Assembly (NCBI RefSeq): GCF_030052995.1
Contig: NZ_JASJPW010000002.1
Location: forward strand, 431,001-495,000
Origin: Gemmobacter sp. 24YEA27
Lineage (GTDB): Bacteria > Pseudomonadota > Alphaproteobacteria > Rhodobacterales > Rhodobacteraceae
Length of the DNA: 64,000 nt
Direction of reading: 5' to 3'
This document shows positions 54,470 through 62,126 of this stretch, piece after piece. Numbering within the stretch: the stretch's first letter is position 1; each line of letters begins with the position of its first letter. A program made the translations under genes and the position numbers. The notes beneath the pieces were generated by a model, which worked only from the letters and a program-made list of their open reading frames with translations, did not search any database and was not told the origin of the DNA.

Positions 54470-56023
54470 TCAGCCGGCGGTGAAGCGGGTAGGGTCCGGG
54501 TGCCCGTCCGCCAGAATGACCGGCTTCAGCCCGGTGTCGTGAATAGCAAGATAAGGCTCGAAACAGATGAAGATAAAGCCGCCCGACAGTTCCATCAGAT
54601 CCTCCATTTTGTTGAAGATCTCTTTGCGTTTCGCAATGTCCTGTTCGGTCAGCGAGGCCTGGTAAAGCGTTTCATACTCCGGGCTGTTAAAGAAAGACCA
54701 GTTATATATGCCGATCTGATCGGGGCGGAACCAGACCAGATTTTCGGTAGGCTCGATTCCGCCGGCGAAATTCATCAGCACAAGCTCGATTTCCTTGTAC
54801 CCCTCGCCGGCGGTCTTGTCGCCAAGCGCCCAGTAAGCCGCGTCCTCACTGGGCTGGATCTCGATATTTATGCCAACCTCGGAAAGGCTGGCCTGGATGA
54901 TCTGCGCGGTCGAAAGCGAGGTCTGGTCTGTCAGGCAGTAAAGCTGCAGAGTGATCCCTTCGGCGCCGGCCTCGGCCAGCAGGGCGCGCGCCTGGTCAGG
55001 ATCGCGCGGATCATAGATGTTCTTCGCGCGCCCATATTGGCCGCCCGATTGCACGACGCCGGTCGCGCGGCTGGTCAGCCCGTCATAGACGCCCTCGATC
55101 ACTGCCTCGCCATCATAGGCCAGCTGGATCGCGCGCCGCACCCGCTCATCCTGCAGCTGGGTCGCATTCATATTGATCGTCAGCCAGGCATAGCGGGTCG
55201 AGGGCGACTCGATCAGGCTGGCACCTGCGGGCGGCGCGGCCTTGAGGCCGGCAAACCCGCTGACCGCGAGGGCCGAGAAATCGAAGGCATCGGCCTCATA
55301 GGCCAGAAGCGCCGCCTGGTCATCGGTGACGATGTAGAATTCCACCCTCTCGAACGCGGGTGCTTCCAGCGGCCAGTCCGGGTTGCGGCGCAGGGTGATC
55401 TTCGCGTTCTGCTCCCATGTGTCGAACAGATAGGGGCCGCATTGCGCGGGAAATTCGGTGGTGAAAGATCCGCCCGCCGCCTCGGTCGCGGCTTTGCAGA
55501 CCAGATGCCCGCCGTAATAGGGCAGGGCGATCACTTCGAAGGGCCGGAAGGCGTCTGTCAGGTGGATGATGCCGGTCTTTTCCCCCGTCACCTCGACGCG
55601 ATCGAGTTTTTCAAACTGATAGGCCCAGGCGCTGTCAGAGCCTGCCAGGCGCTCGAAGGAATATTTCACATCCTCGGCGGTGACAGGGCCGAAATCGCTG
55701 GTCCATTTCAGCCCGTCATGCAAGGTGAATTCCAGCGTGGTCGGGCTGGTCCATTCGTAACGGCTGGCGGCATAGGGGGAGACCGCCTGAACCTCGCGCA
55801 TGTCGGGCAGCCGTACCAGGGTGACCGTGCAGCAGCGTTGCAGGATGTCGTCTATTGCGCCGACCATATTATAGGGATCAATGGCCTGAAAATCGCCGGC
55901 AACCCGCAGGCGCAATGTACTGCCGGACTGTGACCAGGCGAGGTTCGGGATCCCGGCGGTCAGGGTTGCCATAAAGGCGCCACCGGCTTTCAGAAGGCTG
56001 CGGCGATCGGTGCTCCAGGTCAT
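54470..56023 (-). CDS. Peptide-type ABC binding protein (SBP_bac_5), Tat-type leader
   Basis: A 517-residue receptor. The leader has a twin-arginine motif DRRSLLKAGGAFMATL ending near LAWSQSGS. Mature blocks include RLRVAGDFQAIDPYNMV, FTLHDGLKWTSDFGPVTAED and DERVRRAIQLAYDGEAVIEG. GGAGAG precedes the start. It comes after the two ATPase genes, a different order from the operon at 48.6-53.7 kb, so the two importers are not a recent duplication. Confidence 0.85.
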   Translation of the reverse strand: MTWSTDRRSLLKAGGAFMATLTAGIPNLAWSQSGSTLRLRVAGDFQAIDPYNMVGAIDDILQRCCTVTLVRLPDMREVQAVSPYAASRYEWTSPTTLEFTLHDGLKWTSDFGPVTAEDVKYSFERLAGSDSAWAYQFEKLDRVEVTGEKTGIIHLTDAFRPFEVIALPYYGGHLVCKAATEAAGGSFTTEFPAQCGPYLFDTWEQNAKITLRRNPDWPLEAPAFERVEFYIVTDDQAALLAYEADAFDFSALAVSGFAGLKAAPPAGASLIESPSTRYAWLTINMNATQLQDERVRRAIQLAYDGEAVIEGVYDGLTSRATGVVQSGGQYGRAKNIYDPRDPDQARALLAEAGAEGITLQLYCLTDQTSLSTAQIIQASLSEVGINIEIQPSEDAAYWALGDKTAGEGYKEIELVLMNFAGGIEPTENLVWFRPDQIGIYNWSFFNSPEYETLYQASLTEQDIAKRKEIFNKMEDLMELSGGFIFICFEPYLAIHDTGLKPVILADGHPDPTRFTAG

Positions 56024-56049
56024 GATGTCTCTCCACTGTCGGTTTTTGT

Positions 56050-57051
56050 TTAATTGGCCCGGGCTGCGGGCAAGTCAGGCAAATCAGGGACGGCGAGATG
56101 GCAGCTGACAGACCGCCCCGGGGCGATCTCGCGCAAAGCGGGGCGTGTCTCGCGGCACAGGTTCATCGCCCGCGGGCAACGGCTGTGGAATTCGCAGCCT
56201 TTCGGGCGCCGCAGGAGGCCGGGGATCTCTCCTTTGATCGCCAGATCGGCGCGGCGGCGGCGCGGATCGGGATCTGGCTCAGACGCGATCAGGCTGGCCG
56301 TATAGGGATGCGCGGGCCTCGCGAAGACCTCTGCGGCAGGCCCGGTTTCGACCAGCCGCCCGAGATAGAGAATGGCGATGCGGTCGGCGGTATTACGCAC
56401 CACCGCCAGATTATGGGTGATGATCAGAAAGCTGACGCCGCGGCTTTCCTTGAGATCCGAGAGCAGGTTGAGGATCTCTCCCTGGATCGAGACATCAAGA
56501 CCCGCTGTCGGCTCATCCGCAATGACCAGAGCCGGATCAAGCGCCAGCGCGCGCGCCACACTGACCCGCCGGGCCTGGCCGCCCGACAGCTCATGCGGAT
56601 AGCGGTCTGCCATGGCGGGCGGCAGGCCGACCCGCGCCAGCATCTCCCGCGCGCGCGCCTGCCGGTTGGCGGGGGTCGGGCCATGGATCACGAAGGGTTC
56701 GGTGATCAGGTCACCGATCCGCATCCGGGGCGACAGCGAGGCGACAGCGTCCTGAAACATCATCGCGGTCTCGCGCCGCAGCCTGCGTATCTGCGCGGGG
56801 CCGACAGCCTCGCCGTCAAAGCGCAGCTGGCCGCCGCTTGCGGGCACAAGGCCAAGCATGGTGCGCGCAAGGGTGGTCTTGCCGGAGCCGCTTTCGCCGA
56901 CGATCCCCAGCGTCTCGCCCCGGTTCAGGGTCAGGGTGATGCCGTTGAGGATGTTGATCACCGGACGGCGAAAGGGCAGCAGGGCCGACAGGAGATCGCC
57001 CGGCAGCGCCATATCGACGCGCAGATCGCTGACCTCGTAAAGCGCGTTCAT
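56050..57051 (-). CDS. Peptide-type ABC ATPase (DppF-like)
   Basis: A 333-residue ATPase: Walker A GESGSGKTT, HELSGGQARRVSVARALAL, Walker B LVIADEPTAGLDV, FLIITHNLAVV. The C-terminal extension has the oligopeptide cysteine motif GCEFHSRCPRAMNLC. ATG 57051 with AGGTGA upstream is the start. It would overlap the preceding ATPase by ATGA once that gene's frameshift is repaired. Confidence 0.86.
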   Translation of the reverse strand: MNALYEVSDLRVDMALPGDLLSALLPFRRPVINILNGITLTLNRGETLGIVGESGSGKTTLARTMLGLVPASGGQLRFDGEAVGPAQIRRLRRETAMMFQDAVASLSPRMRIGDLITEPFVIHGPTPANRQARAREMLARVGLPPAMADRYPHELSGGQARRVSVARALALDPALVIADEPTAGLDVSIQGEILNLLSDLKESRGVSFLIITHNLAVVRNTADRIAILYLGRLVETGPAAEVFARPAHPYTASLIASEPDPDPRRRRADLAIKGEIPGLLRRPKGCEFHSRCPRAMNLCRETRPALREIAPGRSVSCHLAVPDLPDLPAARAN

Positions 57052-57994
57052 GGCGTCACCTGATGACACAGGACCGCGTGGCTTTCGCTCAGCCGCACGC
57101 GCGGGACGGGGTGGGCACAGCCGGGGCTGCCTGCGGGCATCGGCTGGCAAAGGCGCAGCCGGCGGGCGGTGCCGTCAGATCCGGCAGGCGGCCCGGAATC
57201 GTGGGCAGGCGCGCGACAGGGCCCTGAATATGGGCCGGATCACAGGCGATCAGCGCGCGGGCATAGGGGTGGCGGGCAGTGTGGTAGATTTCATCGGTGG
57301 TGCCCTCTTCGACCACCTCGCCGGCATACATGACATAGACACGATCACACAGCTCTCCCACCACGCCCAGATGATGGGTGACGATCACGATGGAGCCCTG
57401 ATACTGTCGGCGCAATTCGCGAAACAGGTGGATGATCTGCGCCTCCATCGTCACATCCAGCGCGGTGGTCGGCTCATCGGCAATCAGCAGATCCGGCTGC
57501 ATCATCAGCGCCGCCGCAATCGCCGCGCGCTGGCGCATGCCGCCCGACAGCTCATGCATGTAGCGCCTGAGCACGAGCTCCGGGTCGGGGATGCCGACGC
57601 TTGCCAGCATGGCACGGGCACGAGCCAGCTTTTCCGCGCGTGACACGCGTGCGCGATGCTGGAAATCGACCAGTTGCTGGCCCAGTGTCAGCACCGGGTT
57701 GAAGGCGCTCATCGGGTCCTGGAAGATCATTGCCACCTTGTCGCCGCGCAACTCGCGCCGCCGCGCCTCGGTGGTGGTGATCATATCCTCCCCCCTGATC
57801 CGCAACTCGCCCGAGAGGGTGGCGCCAGGGGCCGGCAGGCCGATCAGGGCCGAGGCAAGCGTGGATTTGCCGCACCCGCTTTCGCCGACGATGCCGATCA
57901 CCTCGCCGGCCCGCGCCGTCAGGCTGGCGCCGCGCAGGGCCTGGACCGGCCCATAGGACAGCCGCAGGCCGGTAACTTCCAGAAGGGCACTCAT
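57048..57994 (-). CDS. Peptide-type ABC ATPase (DppD-like), frameshifted near the 3' end
   Basis: Starts [15 protein letters not shown] with Walker [28 protein letters not shown] and Walker [14 protein letters not shown]. In the written frame it stops early at 57089 after [10 protein letters not shown]. One added G in the run 57123-57126 (plus strand) restores GCAHPVPRV and [13 protein letters not shown] and a stop at 57048 that overlaps the next gene's ATG in the usual ATGA way. The core is intact; only the tail is affected, so it may work either way. Confidence 0.8.
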
Positions 57995-58880
57995 GCCTGC
58001 CTCCGCTTCAGTTTCGGATCAAGCGCATCGCGCAGGCCCTCGCCCAGGAAAGTGAAGCCGATGGTTGCCAGAACCAGAGGAATACCGCCCGCGATCACCA
58101 GCGTCGGCTGCTGCCGGAGCGAGGTATAGCCGTCATAAAGGATGTTGCCCCAGGAAGGCGTTGGCGGTTTGACACCAAGGTTGAGGTAGGAGAGCCCGGC
58201 CTCAAGCATGATGACCACCGGCACATCCATGGACAGCACGATTACCAGCGGTCCGACCACATTGGGCAGGAGATGGCGCAACAGGATGCGCGCAGTCGAG
58301 GCGCCCATCGTGCGTTCGGCCTCGATGAAATCGGCGTTCTTCAGGCCCAGAACCTGCGCCCGGATCAGCCTTGCATAGCCCGGGATCGAGACCAGCACGA
58401 TCACCAGCAGCAGCGTCTGGGTGCCCGGGCCTATGACGGTGATCACGGCCAGTGCGAAAAGGATCATCGGCAGGGATGAGAGGGAATCCAGCACCAGCAC
58501 CAGAAGCCCGTCCAGCCAGCGCGGGCCATAGCCTGCGATCAGCCCGAGGATAAGGCCGATGGCCCCGGCGATTCCGGTGGCGCCAAGGGCGATGGCCAGC
58601 GCGTTGCGGGTTCCCATGATCAACCGCGAGAAAGTATCGCGCCCCAGCTGATCGGTTCCCGCCAGATGGGTGAGGCTCGGGCCTAGGAGCTTTGACTTCA
58701 CGTCGATTTTCAGCGGATCAAAGGGGTGATCCAGGGGGCCAGAATCGCAATCAGCAGAAAGCTGCCCACCAGGATCGCGCCAACCGCGCCCATCGGATCC
58801 GACATCAGCCTGGAGAAGGCGCCTTGCGGGCGCACCCGAGAGAGGGGATCGGCGGGCGCCGGTTCAGCTGCGGAAGACAT
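57991..58880 (-). CDS. Peptide-type ABC permease (DppC-like), frameshifted near the 5' end
   Basis: ATG 58880 opens MSSAAEPAPADPLSRV and the first membrane helix (VGSFLLIAILAPWITP), then a stop arises. One added G in the run 58723-58726 (plus strand) gives ITPFDPLKIDVKSKLLG and joins the remainder, which has LAGTDQLGRDTFSRLIMGTR and the docking loop NADFIEAERTMGASTARIL. As written, a protein starting at GTG 58701 would lack helix 1 and be inactive. Third frameshift of the same kind within 6 kb. Confidence 0.78.
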
Positions 58881-59814
58881 CGCGAACCCTCGGATCAAGC
58901 CGCGCGATCAGCAGATCGGCAGCAGTGACGATAAAGAGGTAAAAGGCGGTCATGAAGAGGACCGTGCCCATCACCAGCGGGTAATTCCGTTTTGCCACCG
59001 CCGAGGTGATCAGCGAGCCGATCCCGGGCCGCGAAAACACCGTCTCGACAAAGACCGCCGATGACAGGATGGAGCCGAACCCGACTGCAAGGATCGCAAT
59101 GGTCGGGATGATCGCGAGGCGCAGCGCGTAGCGGGTAACGATCTTGGTCTCGGACAGGCCAAAGGCGCGGGCGGTGCGGACATGGCTGGCGCCCATCACC
59201 TCCAGCATCGAGGCGCGCACCAGCCGGGCAAGATAGCCGACCCAGGTGATGCCGATGGCAAAGGCCGGCAGGATTACCGCGCGGATCTGGCTGCCGAGAT
59301 CTCCGGCCTGGCCCGCACCGATGGCGGGCAACCAGTTCAGCCAGACCGCAAAGATCAGCAGCGAGTAAAGCGCAATGACGAACGAGGGCACGGCAATCAT
59401 CGAAACCGACAGCACCCCCAGCAGCCGGTCGATCCAGGTGTCGCGCCAGACCACCGCGACACAGCCAAGCGCCACGCCGAACACCAGTGCCATACCAAGC
59501 GCGACCAGCCCGAGGATCAGCGTATTGGGAAAGACTTCCAGGATCTGATCCAGCACCGGCCGCTTTGACCAGACATCATAGCCCAGATCGCCCCGCAACG
59601 CGTTCGAGAAGAAGTTCCAGATCTGGGTCAGCACCGGCTGATCAAGGCCCATTCTGGTGTTGAGCTGGGCCTTCAGCTCGGGCGTGGCCCTTGGTCCGAG
59701 CGCCAGGGATGCCGGGTCGCCCGGCACCAGAAACACCATCGCAAACATCGCAAACATAACGATCACGAGTATCAGTATCGCAAGCCCGATGCGCCGGATG
59801 GCATAACTCAGCAT
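58864..59814 (-). CDS. Peptide-type ABC permease (DppB-like)
   Basis: A 316-residue inner-membrane protein: SYAIRRIGLAILILVIVMF at the start, FLVPGDPASLALG and the docking loop GASHVRTARAFGLSETKIV. Its stop overlaps the start of the DppC-like gene by 17 bases. It follows the hydrolase gene by 99 bases. Confidence 0.87.
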   Translation of the reverse strand: MLSYAIRRIGLAILILVIVMFAMFAMVFLVPGDPASLALGPRATPELKAQLNTRMGLDQPVLTQIWNFFSNALRGDLGYDVWSKRPVLDQILEVFPNTLILGLVALGMALVFGVALGCVAVVWRDTWIDRLLGVLSVSMIAVPSFVIALYSLLIFAVWLNWLPAIGAGQAGDLGSQIRAVILPAFAIGITWVGYLARLVRASMLEVMGASHVRTARAFGLSETKIVTRYALRLAIIPTIAILAVGFGSILSSAVFVETVFSRPGIGSLITSAVAKRNYPLVMGTVLFMTAFYLFIVTAADLLIARLDPRVRDVFRS

Positions 59815-59913
59815 CTGCGGTACCTCTGGCGCAGGGGCCTGTCAGGTCCGGGCCTTGTGTCCTCAACGCGGGCCCGGCGCAGCGGCGCGCAAAGCAGAGG
59901 ATCAGCTTCGGGG

Positions 59914-61941
59914 TCAGAGATGGTCACGAGCGATCCTCTCATCCCAGTTGCGCGTAAAGATCACCGCACCATTCTCGCGGATGGTCACCGTCATCTCAAC
60001 ACGGAAATTGCTGGCGTCGCAGGTCAGCCGCCCCTCACTTTCATGGCTTGCGGTCAGGCCCTTGCGCTCGATCTCCACCCGGAATTTGGTGAGGGTGGTG
60101 GCTGAAAGCGGATCTCCCTCGGTGATTTCATAGCGCGACAGGCATTCGGCGCGGTGGATATGGCCGATATCGGGCATCTCGCTGATGCCGGTCCAGCGCG
60201 GAAAATCGACGGTCATGCGGCCGGTCAGCAGATCATGGCGCACCTCGCGCCGGGCCGCAGCCTCGACCGGATGCGAGATTTGCGGTGTGTTCTCCGCAGA
60301 AACCGGCGGGTCAAACGCGCGCAGGGCACCATCGCTCGCCTGCGGTGCCCGCACCGGCAGCATCAGACGGCTCTCGCCGGTCTGAATGGTCAGCGTCGCA
60401 GGCTCGGGCGAGGGCCAGGCAATCGGCCAGTAGGTGGTGGAGATCGAGACTGCCAGCCGGTGACCTGCCGGCACGGCAACCGCCAGATCCTCCATCTCGA
60501 CCGTGGCATCGGCCAGCTGGCCCGGCACCAGCGGCTCGGGAAATTCATGGCTTCTGCGATGCGTGAGGTTCAGGATGCCGATGCCGATCCGGGTCGAAGA
60601 TCCGTCCTGCGCCACATCATTAAGCCTGACCGAGACCAGCGCCATCGGCTTGTCAGACGCAAACCGCAGCAAGACCTGCGGCGCGCCAAGCAGCTCGATC
60701 CGCGCCGGCAGCGGGTCCGAAAGGAACACGAGGCTGCCGCCATCATCCATGCGCTGATCGGTGGCCCAGTCGGCATTCTCGCCATAACGCCCGACTTCGC
60801 CGGCGGTCAGGCCCACCCACAGGGGCGAGCAGACCGGCAGACCCTGCACCGGCCCGGCCTCTTCGCCCAGCTGGTGGCCGGCATTCAGATGCAGGATGCG
60901 CGGCGTGACATGTGGCGATGGCCAGGACGGCTCGCCAATCCAGCGGCCGGGGCGCTCCAGGTAGCAGGTGCGCGGCGGCACGGGCTCCTGCATCCAGGTG
61001 CGGTAAAGGGGCTCGTCCATGATGCCGGTCTCGCGGCCTTTCATCCAGTGATCGCACCAGCGCAGCACTTCCTGCAACCAGCCGATGGCGGGCGCGACCG
61101 ACACATCATAGGGGTAGGAATGGGCCCAGGGGCCGACCAGCCCCAGCCGTGGCCCCGAAAGCCCGGCCAGCAGGCGCGGCACCGCCTCGGAGTAATTGTC
61201 GGCCCAGCCCGAGACCGCATAGACCGGGATGGTGATTTTTGAGAAATCCTCGCAGACCGAGCCCTGTTTCCAGTAGTCATCGCGGCGCTGGTGGCGCAGC
61301 CAGGTGAGCATCCAGGGGAAATTCGCCTCGATCCGCTGCATCCAGATCTCGCGCCAGCGCGGCCCGACGATCGCCTCATCCGGCGGCAGGTCATTATTGG
61401 CAAACATGGTCGAAGACCAGTCGAAATCATCCTTTGACAGGCAGCCGCCGACCCGGTGGATATCGGTTGCAAAGCGGTCATCGGTCGAACCGACGGTGAT
61501 CACGGTTTTCAGCGCTGGCGGCTGGCGCGCGGCGATCTGCAACCCGTTAAATCCGCCCCAGCTGATGCCGATCATGGTGACCTGGCCATCGCACCAGCCC
61601 TGAGCGGCGATCCAGGCGATCAGTTCGCAGCCGTCGATCTGTTCCTGCACCGAATATTCGTCGGTGATGATGCCGTCGCTTTCGCCGGTGCCGCGGATAT
61701 CGACGCGGATGGCGGCATAGCCGTGACCCGCCAGATATTCATGCATGGCATTGTCACGGGTGCGGGTGCCATCATGCTTGCGGTAAGGCAGATATTCGAG
61801 CACCGCAGGCGAGGGCATATCTGCCCCGTCCGGCCCGACAGGCAGCCAGAGCTTTGCCGCCAGTCTGGTCCCGTCATTCAGCGGGATAAACAGGTTCTCG
61901 ATGATGCGAACCGGGTACTGGAACTGGCTGTGATCGTGCAT
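59914..61941 (-). CDS. CocE/NonD-family serine hydrolase
   Basis: A 675-residue alpha/beta hydrolase. The nucleophile is Ser127 in TMIGISWGGFNG; the N-terminal part has DGTRLAAKLWLPVG and VRIDVRGTGESDG-like strands, and the C-terminal third is the beta-sandwich of X-Pro dipeptidyl peptidase-like esterases. Family members cleave acyl esters (cocaine esterase, alpha-amino acid ester hydrolase) or peptides. AAAGGAG lies six bases before ATG 61941. No signal peptide, so it acts in the cytoplasm, presumably on the compound imported by the downstream transporter. Confidence 0.83.
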   Translation of the reverse strand: MHDHSQFQYPVRIIENLFIPLNDGTRLAAKLWLPVGPDGADMPSPAVLEYLPYRKHDGTRTRDNAMHEYLAGHGYAAIRVDIRGTGESDGIITDEYSVQEQIDGCELIAWIAAQGWCDGQVTMIGISWGGFNGLQIAARQPPALKTVITVGSTDDRFATDIHRVGGCLSKDDFDWSSTMFANNDLPPDEAIVGPRWREIWMQRIEANFPWMLTWLRHQRRDDYWKQGSVCEDFSKITIPVYAVSGWADNYSEAVPRLLAGLSGPRLGLVGPWAHSYPYDVSVAPAIGWLQEVLRWCDHWMKGRETGIMDEPLYRTWMQEPVPPRTCYLERPGRWIGEPSWPSPHVTPRILHLNAGHQLGEEAGPVQGLPVCSPLWVGLTAGEVGRYGENADWATDQRMDDGGSLVFLSDPLPARIELLGAPQVLLRFASDKPMALVSVRLNDVAQDGSSTRIGIGILNLTHRRSHEFPEPLVPGQLADATVEMEDLAVAVPAGHRLAVSISTTYWPIAWPSPEPATLTIQTGESRLMLPVRAPQASDGALRAFDPPVSAENTPQISHPVEAAARREVRHDLLTGRMTVDFPRWTGISEMPDIGHIHRAECLSRYEITEGDPLSATTLTKFRVEIERKGLTASHESEGRLTCDASNFRVEMTVTIRENGAVIFTRNWDERIARDHL

Positions 61942-62126
61942 AGCGGCTCCTTTGTTGAACAACAATGCAATAAAGAATTTCTAGTGGCAAACGATTTTTT
62001 GCGTGCTGACAGCCTGAATGTTCTCACGGAATTGATCAGGCATTATTCTTATATCACTGCATCGAACGGGCTTGACCCGCTGAAATTTACATCGCTACTA
62101 TATATATGTTCAACAAGGATGGTCCG
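61942..62126. promoter_or_regulatory. Divergent promoter region with shared TGTTCAACAA motif
   Basis: AT-rich 185-base gap between the divergent hydrolase and flavoprotein genes, with TATATATATG near 62099. TGTTCAACAA occurs in both leaders: minus strand 61952-61961, plus strand 62107-62116, each running into the ribosome-binding site of its gene. The first copy is also half of TTGTTG-AA-CAACAA (61952-61965). A TetR operator here would control both sides. Confidence 0.35.

Noticed and set aside
54320..55933. 537-residue plus-strand frame over the second peptide-binding-protein gene
   Set aside because: No domain or secretion signal, whereas the minus strand encodes a complete SBP_bac_5 protein with a Tat leader.
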